48,004 nt of DNA, taken from assembly GCA_035286585.1 (NCBI GenBank), contig DATEDC010000009.1:1-48004 (forward strand), in the 5' to 3' direction. A program made the translations under genes and the position numbers. The notes beneath the pieces were generated by a model that saw nothing but the letters and a program-made list of their open reading frames with translations, did not search any database and was not told where the DNA came from. Shown here piece after piece: positions 14,326-21,585 of this stretch (position 1 is the first letter of the stretch; each line of letters begins with the position of its first letter). Origin of the DNA: DSOS01 sp035286585. Lineage in GTDB: Bacteria > Chloroflexota > Anaerolineae > Anaerolineales > UBA4823.

Positions 14326-15324
14326 TCACCCCGCAAGCTGGGTTTTGGCTTCAACCTGCTTGAAGAGGCGATACCATTCAACCGTTCGCCGCAGCCCTTC
14401 TTCGAATGGCATTTGAGCTCGGAAGCCGAAATATTTTTCGGCTCGGCTCACGTCCAGCGCCCGCCGCGGCTGCCCATTGGGCTTGCTGGTATCCCAGATA
14501 AAATCCCCTTCGAACCCGGTCAGGCGGGCGATGAGCTCCGCCAGGTCCTTGATGCTGATTTCCATCCCTGAACCCAGGTTCACCGGCTTCGCCTGGTTAT
14601 AACGCTCCGCTGCCAGCAGGATGCCTTCCGCGGCGTCTTCTACGTATAAAAATTCCCGCGTGGGTGAGCCATCACCCCACAGAACGACCTGTCGCGCCTC
14701 GCTCTCCCGGGCTTCCAGGCACTTGCGGATTAATGCCGGGATGACGTGCGAGGTTTCCAGGTCGAAGTTATCGCCCGGCCCATACAGGTTAACTGGCAGC
14801 AGGTAAATCGCATTAAAACCGTATTGCTCGCGGTAAGCCTGGGCCTGCACCAGGAGCATCTTCTTCGCCAGCCCATAGGGGGCGTTGGTCTCCTCTGGGT
14901 AACCATCCCACAGATTTTCCTCTTTGAAAGGCAGCGGAGTAAATTTGGGGTAGGCGCAGATCGTGCCGATCGCCACGAACTTTTCCAGCCCCCGCAGCCA
15001 GGCTTCGTGCATTAACTGCACGCCCATCATCAAATTGATGTAAAAGAAATCAGCCGGTCGGGCGCGGTTGGCGCCGATGCCTCCCGCCAGCGCGGCCAGG
15101 TGGATGACCACATCGGGCTGGGCATCCGCATACATGCGCCGGATAGCTTCCAGATTGACCAGGTCGTACTGTTCTACCCGCGGGATGAAGATCTCGCGGG
15201 CGCCTCGCCGGCGCAGTTTCTCGACCACAAGCGAGCCGAGGAAGCCCGCCCCCCCGGTGACGGTGACGCGTTTACCTTGCCAATAAGTTGCAGGTTGTAG
15301 GTTTAAAGATTTAAGGTTGGACAT
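14326..15324 (-). CDS. fcl: GDP-L-fucose synthase-like SDR enzyme
   Basis: About 332 residues of an extended SDR: VTVTGGAGFLGSLVVEKL, YDLVNLEAIRRMY, VVIHLAALAGGIGANRARP, IGTICAYPKF, TNAPYGLAKKMLL (Y-x3-K), the NLYGPGDNFD loop and a GDP-sugar-type C-terminus (TSKPNGQPRRALDVSRAE). It probably converts the Gmd product to GDP-L-fucose or a related 6-deoxyhexose. The start is odd. The frame runs up to 15444 inside the S23 gene, and the best ATG (15324) overlaps the S23 stop by 14 bp. The first ~13 residues (MSNLKSLNLQPAT) are encoded by the short-repeat array, so the native start seems to have been replaced by repeat DNA. Confidence 0.9.
   Translation of the reverse strand: MSNLKSLNLQPATYWQGKRVTVTGGAGFLGSLVVEKLRRRGAREIFIPRVEQYDLVNLEAIRRMYADAQPDVVIHLAALAGGIGANRARPADFFYINLMMGVQLMHEAWLRGLEKFVAIGTICAYPKFTPLPFKEENLWDGYPEETNAPYGLAKKMLLVQAQAYREQYGFNAIYLLPVNLYGPGDNFDLETSHVIPALIRKCLEARESEARQVVLWGDGSPTREFLYVEDAAEGILLAAERYNQAKPVNLGSGMEISIKDLAELIARLTGFEGDFIWDTSKPNGQPRRALDVSRAEKYFGFRAQMPFEEGLRRTVEWYRLFKQVEAKTQLAG
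15287..15322. repeat. Heptad array, left arm of S23 cassette 2
   Basis: Five degenerate units of GTTGAAG type: GTTGCAG, GTTGTAG, GTTTAAA, GATTTAAG (8 bp), GTTGGAC. The array overlaps the last codons of the S23 gene (stop at 15311-15313) and encodes the first residues of the fcl-like protein. It is inverted relative to the array at 15736-15763: AAGGTTG at 15313-15319 is exactly complementary to CAACCTT at 15753-15759. Confidence 0.83.
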
Positions 15325-15727
15325 CGTAAGAGACTCCATCTTCGCGAATGCGACGCGCATTCGGTTGAGTTTCGAGGTACTGTATAAAGCGCGCCAGTTG
15401 TTTGCTGGTAACTTCTGCGCACTCGAATACCTGATCAAATTCATCCTGGCTGAGGTAGCGATGGTCCAACGCCAGGTAGATCTGAGAGCGCAATTCGCCC
15501 GCGGAGGCCTTTGCTCGGCCTAGATATTCGATAAATTGGGCCTGCGTCCGGCTCTCAAAGCCCTCAGCGATATTCGACATGATCGAAATCACTGCCCGGC
15601 GCATTTGATCGCGTAGCCCAAAGTCTCGTGCAAAGGTTCCTTTATCCGATAGATCATAAATCATGTTGGCCAGCTCCCTGGCCCGCGCCCAAACTTCCAG
15701 CTCCTCAAATCGCTTCGCCGTCGTCAT
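15311..15727 (-). CDS. S23 / 23S rRNA IVS-type four-helix bundle protein (copy 2)
   Basis: A 138-residue helical protein of the S23 family, with FEELEVWARARELANMIY, the conserved helix RDQMRRAVISIMSNIAEGF, then FIEYLGRAKASAGELRSQIY and ALDHRYLSQDEF. It shares the fold and landmarks with the protein at 5275-5652 but differs at most positions outside them, so the two are not a recent duplication. The C-terminal ~25 residues are an extra tail reaching into the repeat array. The gene lies between the epimerase gene and the fcl-like gene, again bracketed by inverted heptad arrays. No rRNA, reverse transcriptase or template/variable repeat is nearby. Function of stand-alone copies is not known. Confidence 0.93.
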   Translation of the reverse strand: MTTAKRFEELEVWARARELANMIYDLSDKGTFARDFGLRDQMRRAVISIMSNIAEGFESRTQAQFIEYLGRAKASAGELRSQIYLALDHRYLSQDEFDQVFECAEVTSKQLARFIQYLETQPNARRIREDGVSYDVQP

Positions 15728-15735
15728 TTTTTCTC

Positions 15736-15763
15736 CTTCAATCTTGAACCTTCAACCTTCAAC
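15736..15763. repeat. Heptad array, right arm of S23 cassette 2
   Basis: Four perfect-length 7-bp units, CTTCAAT, CTTGAAC, CTTCAAC, CTTCAAC. They begin nine bases outside the S23 start codon and end one base before the stop codon of the epimerase gene (15765-15767). They are the complement of the GTTGAAG-type units on the other side of the S23 gene. Confidence 0.9.
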
Positions 15764-15764
15764 C

Positions 15765-16787
15765 CTATTGCACAATGAACTGCGCGTTGCGATAGCGCGC
15801 CTCGTTCGGGTTGCTGATCAGGCCTGAGCGCAGGGCGTGCAGCACCTCGCGGACGCCATCTTCAATCGTGAGTTGGGCTTCAAACCCCAATTCCTGCTGG
15901 ATCTTGGCAAAAGACACCGAAATATCGCGCATATCACCGCCGAAGGTCATGTCTTTATAGTGAACGGTCGTCTCGGGCAGGCGTTTTAGGATCGCGGCGA
16001 TAACCTGGTCTTTGGTATAGTTGCCCGCCTCAGTGCCCAGGTTGTAAACCTGGCCGCGGATTTTCTCCTCCGGGCTGGTCATGCCCAAGAGAATACCCCG
16101 CACCGCGTCCCGTATATGGATAAAGGAGCGCGAATAGCCCCGCTGATAGATCAACAACTCGCGCCGGGTGTACGCCTCCAGCACGAATTGATTGACAATC
16201 GTATCAAAGCGGGTGCGCGGCGAGATGCCGTATACGGTCGCCAGGCGGAAGATCAGCGCAGCGCACGGGCAGTTCGCCTGGCCCAGCAGGTAGCCCTCGG
16301 CGGCAATCTTGGTCTCAGCGTACAGCGACTGCGGTTGGAGCGGGGTTTCTTCGCTGACAGGTTTGCCATCCGGCGAAAGCCCGTAATTGCTGTACGTGGA
16401 GATGTAAATAAAGCGTTCAACGCCCAGCTCGACCGCCTGTTCGTAAACTCGCTGAGTGGCCTCCACGTTGTAACGCCAGGCGACCTGGCGCCCCACAGCC
16501 TGGCAGGCGGGAAAGCCGGCAATGGCCGCCAGGTGGATAATTGCCGTGGGCTGGCTCCAATCCTCGCGCGGCGCAGTCCGCACCGCCCTGGGCTCCCACA
16601 CGTTGGCTTTCACGAAGTGAAAGTTCGGGTGGGAGAGGTAAGCGGTCAGCGATTCCCCGCCGAAGAGCAGGTCGTCCACCACCGTCACCCGGTATCCCAG
16701 GCGCAGGAGCTCGCCGCAGAGCAGCGAGCCGATGTAGCCCGCCCCGCCGGTGACCAGCAGGTGTGTGGTAGAGGGGGTCTCTTTCAC
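15765..16787 (-). CDS. NAD-dependent epimerase/dehydratase (extended SDR)
   Basis: A 340-residue extended SDR with LLVTGGAGYIGSLLCGELL, VTVVDDLLFGG, AIIHLAAIAGFPAC, YISTYSNYG, SLYAETKIAAE (catalytic Y-x3-K) and RGYSRSFIHIRDAVRG. It resembles UDP-glucose/GlcNAc 4-epimerases and dTDP-glucose dehydratase-like enzymes acting on nucleotide sugars; the exact reaction cannot be fixed. The start is a GTG overlapping the stop of the regulator gene by four bases (GTGA), which shows that the two are co-transcribed and translationally coupled. It is the first enzyme gene of unit B. Confidence 0.9.
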   Translation of the reverse strand: MKETPSTTHLLVTGGAGYIGSLLCGELLRLGYRVTVVDDLLFGGESLTAYLSHPNFHFVKANVWEPRAVRTAPREDWSQPTAIIHLAAIAGFPACQAVGRQVAWRYNVEATQRVYEQAVELGVERFIYISTYSNYGLSPDGKPVSEETPLQPQSLYAETKIAAEGYLLGQANCPCAALIFRLATVYGISPRTRFDTIVNQFVLEAYTRRELLIYQRGYSRSFIHIRDAVRGILLGMTSPEEKIRGQVYNLGTEAGNYTKDQVIAAILKRLPETTVHYKDMTFGGDMRDISVSFAKIQQELGFEAQLTIEDGVREVLHALRSGLISNPNEARYRNAQFIVQ

Positions 16788-17275
16788 CCTTTGCCCTCCA
16801 TGCGCAGATGCACTTTCGTGCCGCTGACCTCCAATTCCGGCGCCCGGGGGGCGGCGCCGTCGGATTGGTCCACCACGCTAATCCCTTGTTCCAGGCAGGT
16901 CAGCCGGCAGATATCGGCGATATCCCCCTCGCCGGCGATGTGAACCCGCTTGTAGCCGTGCGCTTTGACCTCCGCCAGCAAATCGCGCACCCGCTGGCGC
17001 GTCCGGCGGTAGAGTTTCATCGAATTTTCGATGTAATTGATCGTCAGCCTGGCTCGGAAGGCAATCCCTTCGGGGGTGATGATGTAGCGCAGCTTGCGGC
17101 GTTGAGCGCGCTTGACTTTTACATAGCCCTTTTCCACCAGGCGCTTGAGGTGCCAGTTGACCGTGCCCACGGCGACGCCCAGCTGGGTTGCCAGGGAGGC
17201 CTGGGTGACATCCGGATCGCGCTCGATTTGTTCGAGCAGGTTCATTTCGCGGTCGATTTCAGGAGTGGTTTCCAT
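16784..17275 (-). CDS. Winged-helix transcriptional regulator of the glycan locus
   Basis: A 163-residue regulator. Residues ~1-75 are a winged helix of the MarR/ArsR-like kind (NLLEQIERDPDVTQASLATQLGV, recognition helix VGTVNWHLKRLVEKGYVKV, wing KLRYIITPEG). A linker helix of about 45 residues follows, then a short C-terminal alpha/beta segment (YKRVHIAGEGDIADICRL, GISVVDQSD) that looks like the first part of a Rossmann fold. The segment could bind a nucleotide sugar. The first ATG (17302) lies within the predicted transcription start region; the ATG at 17275 has AGAAGG upstream and is preferred. It heads unit B and is preceded by a palindromic site overlapping its own -10 box, so autoregulation is likely. 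Confidence 0.87.
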   Translation of the reverse strand: METTPEIDREMNLLEQIERDPDVTQASLATQLGVAVGTVNWHLKRLVEKGYVKVKRAQRRKLRYIITPEGIAFRARLTINYIENSMKLYRRTRQRVRDLLAEVKAHGYKRVHIAGEGDIADICRLTCLEQGISVVDQSDGAAPRAPELEVSGTKVHLRMEGKG

Positions 17276-17292
17276 AGCCCTTCTCGCCAGTC

Positions 17293-17337
17293 TAAAATTC
17301 AATAACTGAATTATAACTTGCTCTGGGGTGGGGTCAA
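17293..17337 (-). promoter_or_regulatory. Promoter and palindromic operator of unit B
   Basis: On the minus strand, TTGACC (17332-17337) and TATAAT (17310-17315) are separated by 16 bp, a good sigma-70-type promoter. The 15-bp palindrome ATTCAATAACTGAAT (17297-17311, arms AATTCA/TGAATT when extended by one base) overlaps the -10 box and the expected start site, as for a repressor. The surrounding 25 bp (17293-17317) recur at 35527-35551 with two mismatches. Confidence 0.82.
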
Positions 17338-17365
17338 GGGGTGAATTGCTGTAGACTGCGCTTGC

Positions 17366-19345
17366 CTATGGGCAGCTTGCGCCTGTGCCTCTCGGGACCA
17401 GCAGTTCGACGCGCACCTGCCGCAGAGTGAGCTTCGCTTCGTAGCTGCACAGGATGGGCTCGGCCACGTTTTTTACCCAGGCGTTGTTCTCCTCCCCAAA
17501 ACTGTGCGAGCTATCCTGGTAATTGGGGCGGAGAGGCTCGCTGACGATCAAGGAAAATTCGTGAGCGCGCAGCTTGGCGTAAAACTCGCTCAGGTATGCC
17601 TCATTGTCTGCCATCGCCATTTCCATCAGGAACACTTTCTCGTAATCGGGGACGATCTCCACCTCGGTTATGGTATCGAAGATGATCAACTGTCGCTCGG
17701 ATATGAAAAGCGCTTTCCCTCCGCTCGACGTGGCCGCGCTCACCTCGGTCTGAATGGTTTGTATGGCTTCGTATATTACCTCCTTAGCGGGCAAATTGCG
17801 CGTTGCAGTAATATCGAGGGTAATGATAAACGGGATAACCAGCGCAGCCGCGACCGAGGCTGGATAGATCCATCCCGGCGCTGGGGACGAAGCCCGCCGG
17901 GTCCCTGACGAGTCCTCCAGCGAAAATCTCTCGAAGTAAATGAAGGCTGATACGACCAGGAAAAGGCTCAGAAAGGCATCCAGGTTGTGAAGGTTGCTGC
18001 CGCCGCCGATCTTTACGCTGACGATCAATCCGCCGCCGAAAAGAGCCAGCAGGATCGCGCCGATCCCCAGCCAGCGTATAAAATAAAAACTTTCCCATCG
18101 ACCCTTGAGCCGCAGGTATATGGCGATCAGAGCAGGGGTGACCACCAGCAGCGCTCCGGGCAGGATGCCCAGCGGATAGGTGGCACTGGGCCACAGCCGG
18201 TACCAGAGGAGCTGGGAAGAAAAACTGGAGCCAAAGAGCTCGGCTGGGTTTCCTGAGAGCCGCGCATAGTACTCCTGGGAGAGATAGGCGACCGCCGTGC
18301 CTGAAAACACCCACAGGGTGGGTTTGGATAGGTAGCTGAAGACAGAGGCTCTATCCCTGGGCGCTTCCAAGAAATATAGAGTAGCTGCCAGCATCCCCGG
18401 CACCGGCAGCCAGTTAATCCGGCTGATCCCCGCCCACATAGAGGCGATGAGCACCACCAGCAGGGTTCTCCACGGTTTTTGCCGCTGGTAGCCCCACAGC
18501 ACCAGGATGATGGTCACTTGCAGGTGATAATAGACCGGAGCCATCAGCACGAGCAGCGCAGCCCATACAGCGAAAATCAGCCGGTAAAACCGGTCCTCGA
18601 TGTACAGGCGCTTGGCCAGCAGCCCCACTGTCGTCAGCGTGGATGCCAGCCACAAAAATACCTGCCAGGCGCGGTGCAGCCACAAAGGAGAGTCGGGTAT
18701 CAGAAACGGCGCGGCTTGCAGCAGATAACGGCTGGGGTGCAAGACGGATGGCGGGATAGATATCCCATACAGCCTTTCCGAGAGGAAGAGCGAGGCGTAG
18801 TAATACCGGCTGGCTTCCGACCAGCCCAGCGAGAATGGGTAGATGGAGATATCCAGGGCAAAAATGGCGAGCCTGTAGCCGGCGCCGAGCAGCAGGGCGG
18901 CGACCAGCAGACACTGCCCCCAGCTTCTATCTATTCCTGCAGATTTCAACAAGATCGCCCCTGCCAGGCACAGCAGCCAGGCGATAGAAAGGCGCAGGAG
19001 CATCCCGGGGAGATAGCGATTGTAAGGGCTGGTCAGTAAAAATGAAAACAACCCGATCCCCAGGGCGAACAGGATCAGGTTTGCCAGGCCCAGGCGGCGC
19101 AGGGTTACAGCGCCGCGCTCGAGCGAGCTGGTCAGCCTGTCTTTCCAGGAGGTCCAGCCGGCTACCAGGAGTCCGCTCTCAACCAGCAGGGCAACGAATA
19201 AAAAAACTGCCCCTGCTCCAAAAGCGAGGATCAAATCGTGCGAGCGGGATAAGATATCCAGCCTGGATCCCAGGCTGAGGTAATGGGCAAAAATCACCAG
19301 GGTAGCCAGGAGCGCCGTTCCCAGGCTGGTTCGTAAAGCATTCAT
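17366..19345 (-). CDS. Large polytopic membrane protein, probable GT-C type
   Basis: A 659-residue membrane protein with about a dozen hydrophobic segments through residue ~530, and a soluble C-terminal region of ~120 residues expected outside the membrane. No strong family signature is visible. The size, the topology and the acidic/aromatic first large loop (SLGWSEASRYYYASLFLSER) are like GT-C glycosyltransferases that use polyprenyl-phosphate sugars, but the usual D/E catalytic pair is not certain. It overlaps the preceding UPF0104-like gene by four bases, so the two are translationally coupled. It is the last gene of unit A, ending about 65 bp upstream of the unit B promoter. The substrate is unknown. 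Confidence 0.8.
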   Translation of the reverse strand: MNALRTSLGTALLATLVIFAHYLSLGSRLDILSRSHDLILAFGAGAVFLFVALLVESGLLVAGWTSWKDRLTSSLERGAVTLRRLGLANLILFALGIGLFSFLLTSPYNRYLPGMLLRLSIAWLLCLAGAILLKSAGIDRSWGQCLLVAALLLGAGYRLAIFALDISIYPFSLGWSEASRYYYASLFLSERLYGISIPPSVLHPSRYLLQAAPFLIPDSPLWLHRAWQVFLWLASTLTTVGLLAKRLYIEDRFYRLIFAVWAALLVLMAPVYYHLQVTIILVLWGYQRQKPWRTLLVVLIASMWAGISRINWLPVPGMLAATLYFLEAPRDRASVFSYLSKPTLWVFSGTAVAYLSQEYYARLSGNPAELFGSSFSSQLLWYRLWPSATYPLGILPGALLVVTPALIAIYLRLKGRWESFYFIRWLGIGAILLALFGGGLIVSVKIGGGSNLHNLDAFLSLFLVVSAFIYFERFSLEDSSGTRRASSPAPGWIYPASVAAALVIPFIITLDITATRNLPAKEVIYEAIQTIQTEVSAATSSGGKALFISERQLIIFDTITEVEIVPDYEKVFLMEMAMADNEAYLSEFYAKLRAHEFSLIVSEPLRPNYQDSSHSFGEENNAWVKNVAEPILCSYEAKLTLRQVRVELLVPRGTGASCP

Positions 19346-20301
19346 GCCGGACGATCTCTGCTACCGACAATCACCCCCGAGACGAACAAAGCCCCCGGCA
19401 AGCTGATCGCCATTTGGAGCGTGCGGATTAATAATGCAATCGTCAGGCTGTGCTGTGGCAAAATCCCCCCAATCTCAGTGAAAATAAACGTCGCCGATAG
19501 CTCCTGGACGCCATAGCCGTTGATGGATATGGGGACCAAAGTGATGAAATAAATCATCCCCCACATCCCCGCGATCAGCCAAAAAGACACTTCATCGTCC
19601 ATGCCTCGCAGCAACAGGAGGATCGTGGCAAACAGGCTGAGCATGTGAATCCAGGTGAGCGCCAGCGCTTGCAGCATGGCGCCTGGATGGGATACCCAAT
19701 GAGAGAGGGCGTCGAATAATTTCCGCATAGCATGGCGACTCATATCCAGGATTTTGCGTACTAATCTGCCCAAGGGAGTAACCATGACCCCGGTGGCTTG
19801 AAAGGTTTCGAGAGCAGCCAACGGATTGGATTGGGCAAAGAGCCGGCTCTCGAAGAATTTTGGCAGGCCAAAAGGCAGCACCATCGCCATCCCCGCCGTG
19901 CCGATCAGCCGATCCATGATTAACGAGGCCGCGCCCAGGACTCCGTCCAGTTTTAATTGGATTGCCCCTGTCAGGCGGACCACGTCGCCGCCGACTGTTG
20001 TCGGCAGAAAGTTGGAGGCGAATAAACCCGCGAAGGTCAGGCGCAGCGCCTGCTTGAGAGATATTCTTGGCTCGATCGCGTGGATCAAAATGTGCCAGCG
20101 AACGCCAACTGCGAGGCGCGAGACGATCGTCAATAAGAATGCCAGTACCAGGTTCCAGGCGGGAATAGCGCGGAATGCAGCGCCAATCTCACCCCACCCT
20201 TGCTCGCTGAGCAGATAAATCAGCAGCGCCAATGCAAGCAGGGTTCCAGCCAGGCGCAGGATAAATACCCGGTTATTGCGGCTGATGGTTGGATAACTCA
20301 T
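19342..20301 (-). CDS. UPF0104/LPG-synthase-TM-like flippase-domain protein
   Basis: A 319-residue integral membrane protein with about eight hydrophobic segments. The family pattern is visible in LRLTFAGLFASNFLPTTVGGDVVRL and in ITLVPISINGYGVQELS near the C-terminus. These motifs define the lysylphosphatidylglycerol synthetase transmembrane / AglD-like family, members of which flip or modify lipid-linked head groups. The soluble MprF-type synthetase domain is absent. Together with the coupled membrane protein downstream it could move or present a lipid-linked sugar; that is inference. A TATAAT lies at 20314-20319 on this strand, too close to the start for an ordinary leader. Confidence 0.88.
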   Translation of the reverse strand: MSYPTISRNNRVFILRLAGTLLALALLIYLLSEQGWGEIGAAFRAIPAWNLVLAFLLTIVSRLAVGVRWHILIHAIEPRISLKQALRLTFAGLFASNFLPTTVGGDVVRLTGAIQLKLDGVLGAASLIMDRLIGTAGMAMVLPFGLPKFFESRLFAQSNPLAALETFQATGVMVTPLGRLVRKILDMSRHAMRKLFDALSHWVSHPGAMLQALALTWIHMLSLFATILLLLRGMDDEVSFWLIAGMWGMIYFITLVPISINGYGVQELSATFIFTEIGGILPQHSLTIALLIRTLQMAISLPGALFVSGVIVGSRDRPA

Positions 20302-20340
20302 AGGGCTGGAGACATTATATCCTATCCGTTTCTGATCTAT

Positions 20341-21537
20341 TTAAGCCTCACGCTCACCCACCTCCGGGGTGGATTGAAATAGTTGTTCGTAGCGCAGACA
20401 CATTTGGTCCAGTGTATACTTTTCATTCACCAGCGCCTTACCTGCGCTGCCCAGGTGTTTTCTATGCTCCTCACTGGATAAAAGCTGGATGATCGCCTGG
20501 CTCAATGCCATTGGATTGGCTGGTTCCACCAGTAGACCATTACGGTTATCAGTTACCACCTCTTCGATTCCTCCCACCTTCGTTGCAACCACAGGTAAAC
20601 CAGCCGCCATAGCTTCTAGAAGAGCAATTGGTAAGCCCTCCCAAATTGATGGCAGTACGAAGCAATCTGAGACGCCTAACAAGCTGGGTATGTCCGGGCG
20701 ATTCCCCAGGAAGTGGACCGCAGTAGTAATGTCTAGGCTGCGCGCCTTTGATTCTAAATCTTCCCGCAACTGGCCTTCCCCTGCAAATGCGAAAACTGTA
20801 TTGGGAAAGCTTTCCAGAACTGCCGGAATGGCTTCTAATAGAAATACGTGCCCTTTTGGTTCTTGCAGCCTGCCAACGGTTAATACCAGGAAATCGTCCG
20901 GTTCGATGCCGAGAGTCAGTCTTAATTTTCTGCGCTCATGATGGCTGAATTTTTCTCCAGTATTTACGTCAATGCCATTTGGGATAACTAAAATCCGATC
21001 AGCGCGTATCCTTTCGTGAGTTAAAGCCTGTCGGCGGACATGCTCGGAAACAGCTACCAAGCTCGTGGCTATTCCCGCATTAGTAACTAGTTGGTGAACT
21101 CGAATTACCCACCCTGGAAATCCCTCCGCGCCGCCGTGATGGGTGGCAATGCGTAGCGGGACGTTAGCAACCCAGGCAATTGGCAAACCGATCAGGTTTG
21201 CGTGGTGGGTAAACGTCTCGACCGCACAAAACTGCTCTCTCACCATTAGCCTGTACAACCTGAGCATGCCGCGTAATAAACGATAGACGTTTTTTAGCCC
21301 ATTTCCCGGTCCCCAACTATTCAGATTGATCAGCGGAAAAGCAGTCGTTGCCTGCCATTGCTCGTACAGATCATCCTTGTCGTATAAAAAAGCCGCAATT
21401 ACCCGGTCGCCTCGTGAGGCGAACCAATTCGCCTGATCTAACAGCACCCGCTGCGCCCCACCGGTGGTCATCTGGGAACCGAGGAATAGCAGGGAGATTT
21501 TTTTGCTGTTGTCCAATGCCACTGAAGGAATGTTCAT
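20341..21537 (-). CDS. GT4 (GT-B) glycosyltransferase
   Basis: A 398-residue GT4-type enzyme. The N-terminal half includes LLFLGSQMTTGGAQRVLLDQ, the acceptor-side Gly-rich loop, and VETFTHHANLIG. The C-terminal donor domain has ILVIPNGIDVN, LTVGRLQEPKGHVFLLEAI, FAGEGQLREDLE, VHFLGNRPDIPSLL, CFVLPSIWEGLPIALLEAMA with the E-x7-E pair, and GLPVVATKVGGIEEVV. It acts in the cytoplasm on an undecaprenyl- or lipid-linked acceptor, sugar unknown. It lies 48 bp downstream of another GT4 gene. Base composition from here to about 29 kb is noticeably more AT-rich than in unit B. Confidence 0.94.
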   Translation of the reverse strand: MNIPSVALDNSKKISLLFLGSQMTTGGAQRVLLDQANWFASRGDRVIAAFLYDKDDLYEQWQATTAFPLINLNSWGPGNGLKNVYRLLRGMLRLYRLMVREQFCAVETFTHHANLIGLPIAWVANVPLRIATHHGGAEGFPGWVIRVHQLVTNAGIATSLVAVSEHVRRQALTHERIRADRILVIPNGIDVNTGEKFSHHERRKLRLTLGIEPDDFLVLTVGRLQEPKGHVFLLEAIPAVLESFPNTVFAFAGEGQLREDLESKARSLDITTAVHFLGNRPDIPSLLGVSDCFVLPSIWEGLPIALLEAMAAGLPVVATKVGGIEEVVTDNRNGLLVEPANPMALSQAIIQLLSSEEHRKHLGSAGKALVNEKYTLDQMCLRYEQLFQSTPEVGEREA

Positions 21538-21585
21538 GATTGGCTCATGTGAAATACTGCCTTGCGATTGGATACATATGGAATA

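Noticed and set aside
5184..15763. Diversity-generating retroelement, because of Avd-like S23 proteins
   Set aside because: No reverse transcriptase, no template/variable repeat pair and no variable C-type-lectin target were seen.
20302..20340. TATAAT at 20314-20319 as promoter for the UPF0104-like gene
   Set aside because: There is no -35, and the expected start site would lie about six bases before the start codon; the operon reading is simpler.
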